From Neobacillus mesonae (lineage in GTDB: Bacteria; Bacillota; Bacilli; Bacillales; Cytobacillaceae): a stretch of 64,000 nucleotides of DNA. Below the pieces are notes generated by a model that ran no database searches, had not been told where the DNA came from, and saw nothing but the letters and a program-made list of their open reading frames with translations. Shown here piece by piece: positions 42,240 through 51,363 of this stretch (the stretch's first letter is position 1; every line of letters begins with the position of its first letter). The stretch spans positions 4,668,084-4,732,083 of the forward strand of contig NZ_KV440949.1 in assembly GCF_001636315.1 (NCBI RefSeq), written 5' to 3'. The position numbers and the translations under genes were made by a program.

Positions 42240-44246
42240 ATGTTTAGTACGATTGATGATTTATCTATTACCACCATCCGGACACTTTCGATCGATGCCA
42301 TCGAAAAAGCGAATTCCGGTCATCCAGGCATGCCAATGGGAGCAGCTCCAATGGCGTATGCATTATGGACCAAATTTATGAACCACAATCCAAAAAATCC
42401 TCATTGGTTTAACCGCGATCGTTTTGTATTATCAGCAGGACATGGCTCAGCACTGTTATACAGTCTGCTTCATTTATCAGGCTATAATTTATCAATGGAT
42501 GATTTAAAGCAATTCCGTCAATGGGGGAGCAAAACTCCTGGACATCCGGAATACCGGCATACAGAAGGGGTTGAAGCAACAACCGGGCCGCTTGGGCAAG
42601 GAATTGCAATGGCAGTTGGTATGGCAATGGCTGAACGACACCTAGCAAGTGTTTATAACAAGGATCAATATGAACTTGTGAACCATTATACATACAGTAT
42701 TTGTGGTGATGGCGATTTAATGGAAGGTGTTTCTGCTGAAGCGGCATCAATGGCGGGCCACTTAAAATTAGGCCGTTTAGTCGTTCTTTATGATTCAAAC
42801 GATATTTCCTTAGACGGTGATTTGGACAAATCATTCTCTGAAAGTGTCAAAGGACGTTTCGAATCATATGGTTGGCAATATCTTCGCGTAGAAGACGGTA
42901 ATAATCTGGAGGAAATTGCCTCAGCCTTAGAAGCAGCCAGAAATGATCTTGACAGACCAACAATGATTGAAGTAAGAACGGTAATCGGTTACGGTTCTCC
43001 AAACCGTGCGGGTACTTCCGGTGTCCATGGTGCACCACTTGGCGCAGATGAATTAAAGCTGACAAAAGAAGCTTATAAGTGGACATTTGAAGAAGATTTC
43101 CATGTTCCCGAAGGTGTTTACGAAAATTTCAACAAGCTGATCGGCGAAAATGGCGAGAAGAAGGAAAAAGAATGGAACGAGCTTTTTGCTCAATACAAAG
43201 AGCAGTTTCCAGAACTTGCTGTACAATTGGAATTTGCATTAAAGGAAGAGCTTCCTGAAGGATGGGATCAGGATATTCCAGTTTATAGTGAAGGAAAATC
43301 TCTTGCAAGCCGTGCTTCATCCGGAGAAGCGTTAAATGGAATTGCGAAAAACCTTCCAATCCTAATCGGCGGTTCTGCAGACCTTGCCGGTTCTAACAAA
43401 ACAATGATTAAAGGGACAAGTGACTACATGCCAGGGGCTTACGAAGGCCGTAACATCTGGTTTGGAGTACGTGAATTCGCAATGGGTGCCGCGATGAATG
43501 GTATTGCTCTTCATGGCGGAGTTAAAGTATTTGGCGGAACATTCTTTGTATTCTCTGATTACCTTCGTCCAGCAATTCGTCTTGCGGCGTTAATGGGGCT
43601 GCCTGTAACCTATGTATTCACTCATGATAGTATTGCTGTAGGGGAAGACGGACCTACGCACGAACCAATTGAACAGCTTGCGGCATTACGTGCAATGCCT
43701 AATCTTTCTGTTGTTCGTCCTGCAGATGGAAACGAAACTGCTGCTGCCTGGAAATTAGCAGTTGAATCTACTAATAAACCAACAGCACTTGTATTAACCC
43801 GTCAAAACTTGCCGACCTTAAAAGGGACTGACAAGAATGCTTATGAAGGTGTTTCTAAAGGGGCATATGTTGTGTCACCAGCAACGAAAGAAACTCCAGA
43901 TGCACTTCTTTTAGCAAGTGGTTCAGAAGTCAGCCTTGCTGTTGAAGCTCAAAAAGTACTTGCAGGCGAAGGCGTAGATGTTTCGGTTGTAAGTATGCCT
44001 TCGTGGGATCGCTTTGAAGCACAATCTCAAGAATATAAGGATTCTGTCCTGCCTAAGAATGTAAAAAAACGTCTAGGCATCGAAGTAGGGGCTTCTTTCG
44101 GCTGGCATAAATATGTTGGTGATGAAGGTGAAGTACTAGCCATTGACCGATTCGGCGCTTCAGCACCTGGTGAAAAAGTAATGGAAGAATACGGCTTTAC
44201 CGTGGACAATGTAGTATCACTAGTAAAAGGCCTTCTTCAAAAATAA
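42240..44246 (+). CDS. tkt: Transketolase
   Basis: A 668-residue thiamine-diphosphate enzyme of the non-oxidative pentose phosphate pathway. It has the N-terminal ThDP domain with GHPGMPMGAAPMAYALW (core), FVLSAGHGS, TTGPLGQG and GDGDLMEGVSAEA. The pyrimidine domain has GVREFAMGAAMNGIALHGG and FTHDSIAVGEDGPTHEP. A C-terminal domain follows. Length is typical. AGAAAGGATG gives the start at 42240. It is monocistronic with its own terminator, in the usual Bacillus position after ynzC. Confidence 0.98.
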   Translation: MFSTIDDLSITTIRTLSIDAIEKANSGHPGMPMGAAPMAYALWTKFMNHNPKNPHWFNRDRFVLSAGHGSALLYSLLHLSGYNLSMDDLKQFRQWGSKTPGHPEYRHTEGVEATTGPLGQGIAMAVGMAMAERHLASVYNKDQYELVNHYTYSICGDGDLMEGVSAEAASMAGHLKLGRLVVLYDSNDISLDGDLDKSFSESVKGRFESYGWQYLRVEDGNNLEEIASALEAARNDLDRPTMIEVRTVIGYGSPNRAGTSGVHGAPLGADELKLTKEAYKWTFEEDFHVPEGVYENFNKLIGENGEKKEKEWNELFAQYKEQFPELAVQLEFALKEELPEGWDQDIPVYSEGKSLASRASSGEALNGIAKNLPILIGGSADLAGSNKTMIKGTSDYMPGAYEGRNIWFGVREFAMGAAMNGIALHGGVKVFGGTFFVFSDYLRPAIRLAALMGLPVTYVFTHDSIAVGEDGPTHEPIEQLAALRAMPNLSVVRPADGNETAAAWKLAVESTNKPTALVLTRQNLPTLKGTDKNAYEGVSKGAYVVSPATKETPDALLLASGSEVSLAVEAQKVLAGEGVDVSVVSMPSWDRFEAQSQEYKDSVLPKNVKKRLGIEVGASFGWHKYVGDEGEVLAIDRFGASAPGEKVMEEYGFTVDNVVSLVKGLLQK

Positions 44247-44254
44247 GAAATTAA

Positions 44255-44288
44255 AAGGGTACGGATTTTACTCCGTACTCTCTTTTTT
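44255..44288 (+). terminator. Terminator of tkt
   Basis: GTACGGA pairs with TCCGTAC, followed by TCTCTTTTTTT. Confidence 0.88.
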
Positions 44289-44354
44289 TGAACATAAATC
44301 CCTTGATAAATTTCAGATAATTTGCAAATTTAAGTAAATATAGGAGTTAAATTT

Positions 44355-44368
44355 CCTTTTCGACAAAA
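44355..44368 (-). promoter_or_regulatory. Probable Spo0A box upstream of sirA
   Basis: On the minus strand TTTTGTCGAAAA contains the perfect 0A heptamer TGTCGAA (44359-44365) with the T and A flanks of strong boxes. In B. subtilis sirA is directly activated by Spo0A~P, so the site fits the gene 94 bases downstream. Confidence 0.75.
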
Positions 44369-44458
44369 TTAGTGAAAGTTTTCGCCACCTTAAGACAAAC
44401 GTTTCGTGACATCCTTTTTATAATGGAACAAAGAGTTGTCTGCGAAGGAGAGGTCTAT

Positions 44459-44899
44459 GTGAGAAAATATCTGCTTTATTTAATAGAAGATGAATTTGCC
44501 GCTCATTACTTCGGACGAGAACGATTGTTTTTTCAATTATTTTTAGAACATCAGGATGCAAATGGCGAGCTGAAATTTATTACTAAAAAACAAATTGACT
44601 ATATATCTAAAAAACTAGAGGTGTTAAAAATCCATCAGCTGATTCAAAAACAGCTGGGAAGAATCAAAGGATTTAAAGCAGAACGTGGTGCATATACGAT
44701 AGAATTAAGTGGAAAAATAAGCAGAGCTAAATTGGAAGTTTTTCAAGATTTTATCACAATAGAGGCCCAGGGGAGTTATGAAGCAGAGACTGCTTTTTTT
44801 GAAGTCCTTAGAAAATGCGAATCCTCCTTTTTAGCAGTTGACCTGGAGCACGAACGGTTTGGCTGGTTGAAGCCAATTAAAGAAAGAAAATTTGTCTAA
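44459..44899 (+). CDS. sirA: Sporulation inhibitor of replication SirA
   Basis: A 146-residue protein that binds domain I of DnaA in B. subtilis to stop new rounds of replication at the onset of sporulation. The family landmarks are RKYLLYLIEDEFAAHYFGRE at the N-terminus, EAQGSYEAETAFFEVL and a closing FLAVDLEHERFGWLKPIKER. Start GTG 44459 behind GAAGGAGAGG gives the usual length; the frame is open to 44372 but those residues do not belong to the family. The 0A box upstream supports Spo0A control. Confidence 0.93.
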   Translation: MRKYLLYLIEDEFAAHYFGRERLFFQLFLEHQDANGELKFITKKQIDYISKKLEVLKIHQLIQKQLGRIKGFKAERGAYTIELSGKISRAKLEVFQDFITIEAQGSYEAETAFFEVLRKCESSFLAVDLEHERFGWLKPIKERKFV

Positions 44900-44975
44900 T
44901 TTCAATGAAATATTGTCTAATTCCGTTTTATTTAGTACACTGTAGTATGGTAGACAACATGAAGGAGGAAGTTGA

Positions 44976-45188
44976 ATGGGATATTACATTCTAGTTGGTA
45001 TACTGGCATTAGTCGCTGGTGTAGCACTAGGATTTTTCATCGCTCGTAAATATATGATGAGCTATTTGAAGAAAAATCCACCGATTAATGAACAAATGTT
45101 AAAAACAATGATGATGCAAATGGGTATGAAGCCTTCTCAAAAGAAGATCAACCAAATGATGCAAGCCATGAACAAGCAAATGAAATAA
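44976..45188 (+). CDS. yneF: UPF0154-family membrane protein YneF
   Basis: A 70-residue protein with one N-terminal helix (residues 3-23, ILVGILALVAGVALGFFIA) and a cytoplasmic Met/Gln/Lys-rich tail, KTMMMQMGMKPSQKKINQMM. This is the UPF0154 (YneF) signature, conserved in Firmicutes without a firm function. AAGGAGGAAG precedes ATG 44976, and a terminator follows. The position after sirA is conserved in Bacillus. Confidence 0.95.
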   Translation: MGYYILVGILALVAGVALGFFIARKYMMSYLKKNPPINEQMLKTMMMQMGMKPSQKKINQMMQAMNKQMK

Positions 45189-45196
45189 AACGGACA

Positions 45197-45227
45197 AGCA
45201 CTCATTTTATATGGGTGCTTTTTTCTT
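45197..45227 (+). terminator. Terminator of yneF
   Basis: AAGCACTC pairs with GGGTGCTT, followed by TTTTTT. Confidence 0.82.
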
Positions 45228-45351
45228 TGGAAAAAGTTGTGTCTTAATCTTTATTATTTTACAAATATTTGATAAAATAAATCTTCGAAATGCTAAATAG
45301 TTTAATCATTTTTAACTTTTTAGTACTTCAATTGTTTTCGGGGGCGGTTAA

Positions 45352-47103
45352 ATGAAAGTATTCTTACAATTGGGCTGGTTTTTTAAACAGGAGAAAAAGT
45401 CGTATATTACAGGTGTTTTTCTATTGCTGCTTGTCGCCATGCTGCAGCTGGTCCCGCCAAAAGTAATTGGCTTAATAGCTGACCATATAAACGAAGGAAC
45501 CATGACAAAAGGGCTGCTATTTGAATGGATGGCGGTGCTGGTTGTAGTCGGGCTTGTGATGTACGTCTTGAGATATTATTGGAGAATTATGATTTTCGGA
45601 TCAGCGGTAAAGCTAAGCAAGATTTTAAGAAATCGGTTATATCACCATTTTACCAATATGTCACCGGCCTTTTATCAAAAGAGCCGTATCGGTGATTTAA
45701 TGGCTCATGCCACAAACGATTTGTCGGCCATTCAGCAAACGGCCGGGGCAGGAGTTTTAACTTTTGTTGACTCGTTATCTACAGGGGGCTTTGTGGTCAT
45801 CGCCATGGCCTTTACAATCAGCTGGAAGCTCACATTAATTTGTTTGATTCCGATGCCTTTTATGGCACTATTAACGAATTGGTTTGGGACGATGCTGCAT
45901 AAAAGCTTTTACAAAGCACAGGAAGCGTTTTCTTCACTGAATGACAAAACCCAGGAAAGTATCATGGGAATTAAGGTTATTAAAACGTTTGGACAGGAAA
46001 AGGAAGATATCGAGGACTTTCGGAAACAGTCGGAAGATGTGGTACAAAAAAATATGGTTGTGGCGAAAATTGATTCTCTATATGATCCAACGATATCGAT
46101 TATTACGGGGATTTCGTTTTTCTGTGCGATAGTATTTGGTGGGAAATATGTCCTAAACGGAGAACTGACAATCGGGCAATTAATCTCATTTACTACATAT
46201 CTAGGATTATTAATTTGGCCAATGCTGGCCTTTGGCTGGTTATTTAATATTGTCGAACGCGGCAGGGCTTCATATGACCGTGTTTCAGCGCTTCTACAGG
46301 AAAAAGTAGAAATCCAAGATAAAGAAAATGCTTTGGAGATTGTTCCGTGCGGTGATATCGAATATAGGCTGGCTGAATTTACTTACCCGGGAGAATCGCG
46401 GCCAATCTTAAAGGATATTCATTTTACCCTTAATAGAGGGGAAACACTTGGAATAGTCGGCAAAACCGGTTCTGGAAAAACCACTCTCTTAAAACTATTA
46501 ATAAGAGAATTTGAAGGCTACCAAGGGGAAATTTTGTTTGGCGCTGCGAGGTTAACGGATTATAAGCTGAATAAATTGCGAGAAGCTATAGGTTATGTTC
46601 CGCAGGATCACTTCTTATTCTCCGCCAATGTTGCAGAAAATATTGCGTTTACGAAGCCCCATGCTGAAACAGAGGAGATTGAACATGCGGCAAGATTAGC
46701 CAATATTCACGAGGATATCCTTCAATTCACAGATGGTTATAAAACGGTAGTCGGCGAGCGCGGGGTCTCGTTATCAGGCGGTCAAAAACAAAGAATATCC
46801 ATTGCCCGGGCTCTCCTTATGAATCCGGAAGTGTTAATTCTTGATGACTCGTTGTCAGCGGTTGACGCCAAAACAGAAGAGGCCATCCTCTCTTCGTTAA
46901 AACAGAACCGCGAAGGAAAAACAACAATCATTACGTCACATCGTCTAAGCGCCATTCAGCATGCGAGCCAAATTCTCGTTCTAGAGGACGGCAGAATTAC
47001 CGAAAGAGGTACGCATGATGAGCTGATGAATATAGAAGGATGGTACCGAAATATGTATTTACACCAGCAGCTTGAAGAACTCGTTGAGCTTGGAGGACAG
47101 TAA
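45352..47103 (+). CDS. yheI: ABC exporter half-transporter with degenerate ATP site (YheI/BmrC-like)
   Basis: A 583-residue fusion of a six-helix ABC exporter domain (residues 1-310) and an ATPase domain (335-583). It has Walker A VGKTGSGKTT, Q-loop VPQDHFLF, signature LSGGQKQR and the H-loop region TSHRLS. Walker B reads VLILDDSLSAVDAKT: the catalytic Glu is replaced by Asp, the mark of the degenerate half of heterodimeric exporters such as B. subtilis BmrC. It is followed after one base by the canonical partner. Multidrug export is the likely role; the bmrB leader found in B. subtilis was not seen here. Confidence 0.9.
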   Translation: MKVFLQLGWFFKQEKKSYITGVFLLLLVAMLQLVPPKVIGLIADHINEGTMTKGLLFEWMAVLVVVGLVMYVLRYYWRIMIFGSAVKLSKILRNRLYHHFTNMSPAFYQKSRIGDLMAHATNDLSAIQQTAGAGVLTFVDSLSTGGFVVIAMAFTISWKLTLICLIPMPFMALLTNWFGTMLHKSFYKAQEAFSSLNDKTQESIMGIKVIKTFGQEKEDIEDFRKQSEDVVQKNMVVAKIDSLYDPTISIITGISFFCAIVFGGKYVLNGELTIGQLISFTTYLGLLIWPMLAFGWLFNIVERGRASYDRVSALLQEKVEIQDKENALEIVPCGDIEYRLAEFTYPGESRPILKDIHFTLNRGETLGIVGKTGSGKTTLLKLLIREFEGYQGEILFGAARLTDYKLNKLREAIGYVPQDHFLFSANVAENIAFTKPHAETEEIEHAARLANIHEDILQFTDGYKTVVGERGVSLSGGQKQRISIARALLMNPEVLILDDSLSAVDAKTEEAILSSLKQNREGKTTIITSHRLSAIQHASQILVLEDGRITERGTHDELMNIEGWYRNMYLHQQLEELVELGGQ

Positions 47104-47104
47104 T

Positions 47105-48898
47105 ATGGAAGAAAAAATAGAGCTCTCAGGTCGTGAACAGAGAAAGGTTTTATTTCGTCTGCTTTCTTATACGAAGCCGCATAAAAAAATAATCAGCTGG
47201 GCTTTCCTGCTTCTGTTATTAACAACAGTCGGCGACATTATCCTGCCGATCTTGGTTAAAATTTTTATTGATGATTACTTGCAGCCAGGTAGACTTGAAT
47301 TTAAGCCATTGCTGCTTCTCGGTTCCACCTATATGGGAATTCAAATAATTAAATCCATTTTATTATTTTTTCAGTTAGTAAAGTTTCAAGAGATTGCCTT
47401 ATTTATTATTCAGCAGCTAAGGATCGATGTTTTCTCTAAGGTACAGGCACTTGGATTAAGATATTTCGATAAAACACCTGCGGGCAGCATCGTATCACGG
47501 GTAACGAATGATACGGAAGCAATCAAAGATATGTTTGTGACGGTTATTTCAACATTTATTCAAAGTGGGTTCTTACTAACAGGCATCTTTATTACCATGT
47601 TTATTTTAAACGTCAAATTGGCATTGTTTTGTGTCGTGATCATTCCCATTTTAATCTTTGTCATGGTGTTATATCGAAAATTGAGCTCCAAATTTTATCT
47701 TGATATGCGTGAAAGACTCAGCCAACTGAATGCGAAGCTAAGCGAATCGCTCCAAGGGATGTCAATCATTCAAGTGTTTCGCCAGGAAAAACGCCTGCGC
47801 AAGGAGTTTGGGGAGATTAATGAGAAGCATTATAATGCTGGAATGAAAAATATCAAAATCGATGGGCTGCTGTTAAGACCTGCAATTGACCTGATCTATA
47901 TTTTGGCGTTAATCATTGTTCTAAGCTATTTTGGGATAACATCTTTAAATCATTCCATCCAAATCGGTGTCATTTATGCGTTTATCAATTATTTAGATCG
48001 TTTTTTTGAACCGGTCAACCAAATGATGATGAGGCTTTCTTTATATCAGCAGGCAATCGTGGCCGGCTCCCGGGTGTTCAAATTACTGGATGAACAGGAG
48101 CTTGCCCCATCCCAAAATGAAGACCAGCCTCAATCAATTGTAGAGGGAAAAATTGAATTTAAGAACTTAAGCTTTTCCTATGACGGGAAGCGGGATGTAC
48201 TGAAAAATATTTCGTTTACAGCGCATCCTGGTGAAACGGTCGCACTTGTGGGCCATACCGGCAGCGGAAAGAGCTCGATCATCAATTTAATGATGCGTTT
48301 TTATGAATATGAACGAGGTGATATCCTCATTGATGGGAAGTCAATTCGCGAATTCTCTAAAGAGGAATTGAGAAACAAAATGGGCCTAGTGTTACAAGAT
48401 CCGTTCTTGTTCTTTGGGAAGGTAAAAGATAATATCCGCCTCCATAACAGCGAAATGACAGATGAGGGAGTGGAGGAAGCGGCAAGATTTGTTCAAGCCC
48501 ATACCTTTATTGAACGCCTTGATGAGGGTTATGACCATAAGGTCGTCGAACGCGGTTCTACTTTTTCAAGCGGCCAGCGTCAATTGATTGCTTTCGCAAG
48601 GACAATCGCTGCTAATCCTAAAATTTTGGTTCTTGATGAGGCAACCGCAAATATTGATACTGAGACGGAGGAAGCAATTCAAACGGCGCTCGCTAAAATG
48701 CGTAAGGGCAGAACAACAATCGCCATTGCTCACCGATTATCCACAATCCAAGATGCAGAATTAATTCTAGTATTGCATAAGGGTGAGATTGTCGAGCGGG
48801 GGACACATCAGGAATTGTTGGCATTAGGGGGATTATATCATAAAATGTTTCTCCTTCAGAACGGGGCAGTTGAACACGTGGAGGATGTTGTCAATTAA
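47105..48898 (+). CDS. yheH: ABC exporter half-transporter with canonical ATP site (YheH/BmrD-like)
   Basis: A 597-residue partner of the preceding gene: six membrane helices followed by an ATPase domain with Walker A VGHTGSGKSS, Q-loop LQDPFLFFG, Walker B ILVLDEATANIDTET with the catalytic Glu, and H-loop AIAHRLS. The signature is FSSGQRQL, slightly off LSGGQ, as in known heterodimeric pairs where one composite site is inactive. Start ATG 47105 overlaps the ribosome site inside the upstream gene (TTGGAGGACAG). It is shorter than B. subtilis YheH. A terminator follows. Confidence 0.9.
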   Translation: MEEKIELSGREQRKVLFRLLSYTKPHKKIISWAFLLLLLTTVGDIILPILVKIFIDDYLQPGRLEFKPLLLLGSTYMGIQIIKSILLFFQLVKFQEIALFIIQQLRIDVFSKVQALGLRYFDKTPAGSIVSRVTNDTEAIKDMFVTVISTFIQSGFLLTGIFITMFILNVKLALFCVVIIPILIFVMVLYRKLSSKFYLDMRERLSQLNAKLSESLQGMSIIQVFRQEKRLRKEFGEINEKHYNAGMKNIKIDGLLLRPAIDLIYILALIIVLSYFGITSLNHSIQIGVIYAFINYLDRFFEPVNQMMMRLSLYQQAIVAGSRVFKLLDEQELAPSQNEDQPQSIVEGKIEFKNLSFSYDGKRDVLKNISFTAHPGETVALVGHTGSGKSSIINLMMRFYEYERGDILIDGKSIREFSKEELRNKMGLVLQDPFLFFGKVKDNIRLHNSEMTDEGVEEAARFVQAHTFIERLDEGYDHKVVERGSTFSSGQRQLIAFARTIAANPKILVLDEATANIDTETEEAIQTALAKMRKGRTTIAIAHRLSTIQDAELILVLHKGEIVERGTHQELLALGGLYHKMFLLQNGAVEHVEDVVN

Positions 48899-48902
48899 AA
48901 GA

Positions 48903-48931
48903 AAAAGCCTGGAGTTTTCCAGGCTTTTAGC
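48903..48931 (+). terminator. Terminator of the ABC exporter operon
   Basis: AAAAAGCCTGGA pairs with TCCAGGCTTTT around GTTT. Confidence 0.88.
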
Positions 48932-48971
48932 ATTCAAAATATTAATTATTCGTTCTGAACTTGTCCGCCTA

Positions 48972-49154
48972 CTAATAGGATGTAGAGGGGACCTTTTTAA
49001 TATATTGTCGATTATATTCATTTATTAATTGGTCTAACTCTTGACTACAGCGAATGGCGACGGAGGAGGTTAAGCCGTTTGCATTAGCAGCTTTAATTAA
49101 TTCAGCGCGTTTTTTTTCAATTAGGGCAACTAATTCTGTTTTGAGCACGGCCAA
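48972..49154 (-). CDS. Spo0E-family aspartyl-phosphate phosphatase
   Basis: A 60-residue helical hairpin protein. The conserved Spo0E motif is complete: CSQELDQLINEYNR (S-x-E-L-D-x-L-I-x-x-Y), preceded by a helix LVALIEKKRAELIKAAN. Such proteins dephosphorylate Spo0A~P and delay sporulation. It is read from ATG 49154 behind GGAAAGGACATT, toward the ABC operon terminator, and stands alone between that operon and ccdA. Which of the several Spo0E paralogues it corresponds to cannot be told. Confidence 0.9.
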   Translation of the reverse strand: MAVLKTELVALIEKKRAELIKAANANGLTSSVAIRCSQELDQLINEYNRQYIKKVPSTSY

Positions 49155-49384
49155 TGTCCTTTCCGGATAGATTCCAAAACTTTGATGTAGATAGACATAA
49201 ATTGACTTTTAACGTTATTTTACTAGTATAACCTAAGATGTAAATTTTTTCAAAGGTCTTTGTGGGAAATTTATCTTAATTCAAGATGTTTATATTGGAC
49301 ACAAAATATTCAAGTTTATTCAATATCATTAACTTGAAAGTTTTGTTAGAATGAAAGGGTATCGACTATGGTAGGAGTGTTAAT

Positions 49385-50092
49385 ATGTCTGATGTAAATA
49401 TATTTTTAGCATTAGGAGCAGGTTTTTTAAGCTTTATCTCTCCTTGTTGTTTACCCCTATATCCAGCGTTTTTATCATACATAACGGGGATGTCTGTTGC
49501 CGAATTGCAAAATGACAATGCTTTACTGCAAAAACGTAGTTTGCTCCATACAATATTTTTCCTAATAGGTTTTTCTGCTATTTTTATTGCTATGGGATTC
49601 GCAACATCCTTTATTGGCAGCTTTTTCACAGAATATAAAGACCTAATTCGTCAGCTTGGCGGGATTTTTATTGTATTCTTTGGTTTAGTGATTGTCGGGG
49701 TGTTTAAGCCGGACTTTATGATGAAGGACCGCCGCTTCGAATTTAAAAACCGGCCTTCAGGTTACATCGGCTCAGTACTGATTGGGATGGCGTTTTCCGC
49801 TGGGTGGACACCTTGTACGGGACCAATCTTATCAGTCGTTCTTTCGCTTGCCGCAACAAACCCGGGCTCCGGTATGATGTACATGATTGCCTATGTTTTA
49901 GGCTTTGCCGTTCCATTCCTGATTTTATCATTCTTTATCGGACGGCTGAAATGGATTAAGAAGCACAGCGTGAAAATCATGAAGATTGGCGGCTACATTA
50001 TGATTGTTATGGGGATTGTGTTATTCTTTGACTGGATGACAAAAATTATTGCTATTTTTCAAACGCTGTTTGGGGATTTCACTGGGTTTTAA
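49385..50092 (+). CDS. ccdA: Cytochrome c biogenesis protein CcdA
   Basis: A 235-residue thiol-transfer membrane protein with six helices. The redox Cys lie in the first helix (ISPCCLPLYPAF, Cys21/Cys22) and in the fourth (WTPCTGPIL, Cys144), the DsbD-like pattern. It passes reducing equivalents from cytoplasmic thioredoxin to outer-face disulfides for cytochrome c maturation and spore cortex proteins. TAGGAGTGTTAAT precedes ATG 49385. In B. subtilis a single-domain receiver, CcdB, follows; here the next 187 bases hold no such gene and ccdC comes next. Confidence 0.95.
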   Translation: MSDVNIFLALGAGFLSFISPCCLPLYPAFLSYITGMSVAELQNDNALLQKRSLLHTIFFLIGFSAIFIAMGFATSFIGSFFTEYKDLIRQLGGIFIVFFGLVIVGVFKPDFMMKDRRFEFKNRPSGYIGSVLIGMAFSAGWTPCTGPILSVVLSLAATNPGSGMMYMIAYVLGFAVPFLILSFFIGRLKWIKKHSVKIMKIGGYIMIVMGIVLFFDWMTKIIAIFQTLFGDFTGF

Positions 50093-50279
50093 GCTGTAAT
50101 CCTATCATACGAATTAGGGACCATTTAACAATAAGCTTAAATGGTTTTTCCTTTTTTTGTATCTGATTCCTTCATTGATGTAAATTTGGGAATAGAATTG
50201 AGTAAAATTCTTTCTCATTTTCTCTGCTTTTAAAGTATAATGGGTAACGTAAATATGTTGATAAGGGAAGAATGAGGCC

Positions 50280-50759
50280 ATGAACTATGTTGTTGTTTCT
50301 TCAATAGGTGCAGTATTAATGGGTATTTTTGCTCTGTTCGTTCGAATGAAGGCGGCGAAGAAGCCAACAAGTGGAAAAAAGATCTTATTACCGCCAGTCT
50401 TTATGTCAAGCGGGGCGCTTATGTATATTGTACCGCAATTTAGGCTGACACACATGGAAATTCTTGAGGCAGTCGTAGTAGGCATGTTGTTTTCAATCCT
50501 GCTGATCAAAACCTCTAAATTTGAAATTCGCGACAATGACATCTATTTAAAGAGGTCAAAGGCGTTCATTTTCATTTTAGTTGGATTATTGGTTGTCCGC
50601 CTTGTAATGAAAACAATCTTAAGCAGTACCATCGATTTCGGTCAGCTAAGCGGAATGTTCTTCCTGCTCGCCTTCAGCATGATTGTTCCATGGCGATTTG
50701 CAATGTACCGTTCATATATGAAATTGTATAAAGAGCTTCATGGGATAAAGCTTGTATAA
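50280..50759 (+). CDS. ccdC: CcdC-family membrane protein
   Basis: A 159-residue protein with about five membrane helices: GKKILLPPVFMSSGALMYIV, RLTHMEILEAVVVGMLFSIL and the C-terminal MIVPWRFAMYRSYMKLYKEL. These match B. subtilis CcdC (YneJ), encoded with ccdA although not essential for cytochrome c maturation. Start ATG 50280 follows GGGAAGAATGAGG. It is followed by a terminator and then by the 52-bp repeat array. Confidence 0.9.
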   Translation: MNYVVVSSIGAVLMGIFALFVRMKAAKKPTSGKKILLPPVFMSSGALMYIVPQFRLTHMEILEAVVVGMLFSILLIKTSKFEIRDNDIYLKRSKAFIFILVGLLVVRLVMKTILSSTIDFGQLSGMFFLLAFSMIVPWRFAMYRSYMKLYKELHGIKLV

Positions 50760-50764
50760 AATAA

Positions 50765-50797
50765 GAAACACTGATCATTTGTGATCGGTGTTTTTTT
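50765..50797 (+). terminator. Terminator of ccdC
   Basis: ACACTGATCA pairs with TGATCGGTGT, followed by seven T. Confidence 0.9.
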
Positions 50798-50815
50798 GTG
50801 CATATTTTGGCGGAT

Positions 50816-51290
50816 GTGTTCGAAGAGGGGCCAATGAACACGAACGGGAGAAGTTTTGGTTTGTAAGTGTATATTGAGAGGCCCAATGAACACGAAATGT
50901 CGATATTATAGTTAGAAAGTGTCCATAGAGAAGCTCAATGAACATGATTTGGTAAAATTTCCGGTTGGAAGTGTTCATAGAAAGGTTCAATGAACATGAA
51001 TCGGCAAAACTTTAGGTGGGAAGTGTTCATAGAGAGGTTCAATTAACACGAATCGTCAAAATTTTAGGTGGGAAGTGTTCATAGAGAGGTTCAATGAACA
51101 CGAATCAGCAAAATTTCAGTCAAGAAGTGTTCGTAGAGAGGTTCAATGAACACGAATCAGCAAAATTTCGGTCAAGAAGTGTTCGTAGAGAGGTTCAATG
51201 AACACAAATTGGCAAAATTTAATTCAGGAAGTGTCCATAGAGGAAGTCAATGAACAAAAACCAGAGAAATTAAGAGTGGAAGGTGTTTAT
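50816..51290. repeat. Tandem array of 52-bp units, each with a 27-nt palindrome (array 1)
   Basis: Nine units and a tenth partial one. The palindromes begin at 50816, 50867, 50919, 50971, 51023, 51075, 51127, 51179, 51231 and 51283, a period of 52 bp except the first (51). The consensus palindrome has left arm GTGTTCATAG, loop AGAGGTT and right arm CAATGAACAC; the 25-base linkers are also related (GAATCAGCAAAATTTC is typical). It fills the space between the convergent genes ccdC and yneK. Units diverge toward both ends, as in an old array that expands from the middle. Confidence 0.93.
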
Positions 51291-51333
51291 TAATTTTATT
51301 GTTTCAAATTTGATATCATAAACATATAGTAGA

Positions 51334-51363
51334 CAAAAAACCGTCCAAGAAGAAGGACGGTTT
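51334..51363 (-). terminator. Terminator of yneK
   Basis: On the minus strand AACCGTCC pairs with GGACGGTT and is followed by TTTTTT. The stem touches the yneK stop codon. Confidence 0.85.

Noticed and set aside
50816..51290. CRISPR array (repeats of about 27 with 25-base spacers)
   Set aside because: The would-be spacers are themselves related copies, the repeats are diverged palindromes and no cas gene is present. The same holds for 61230-61604.
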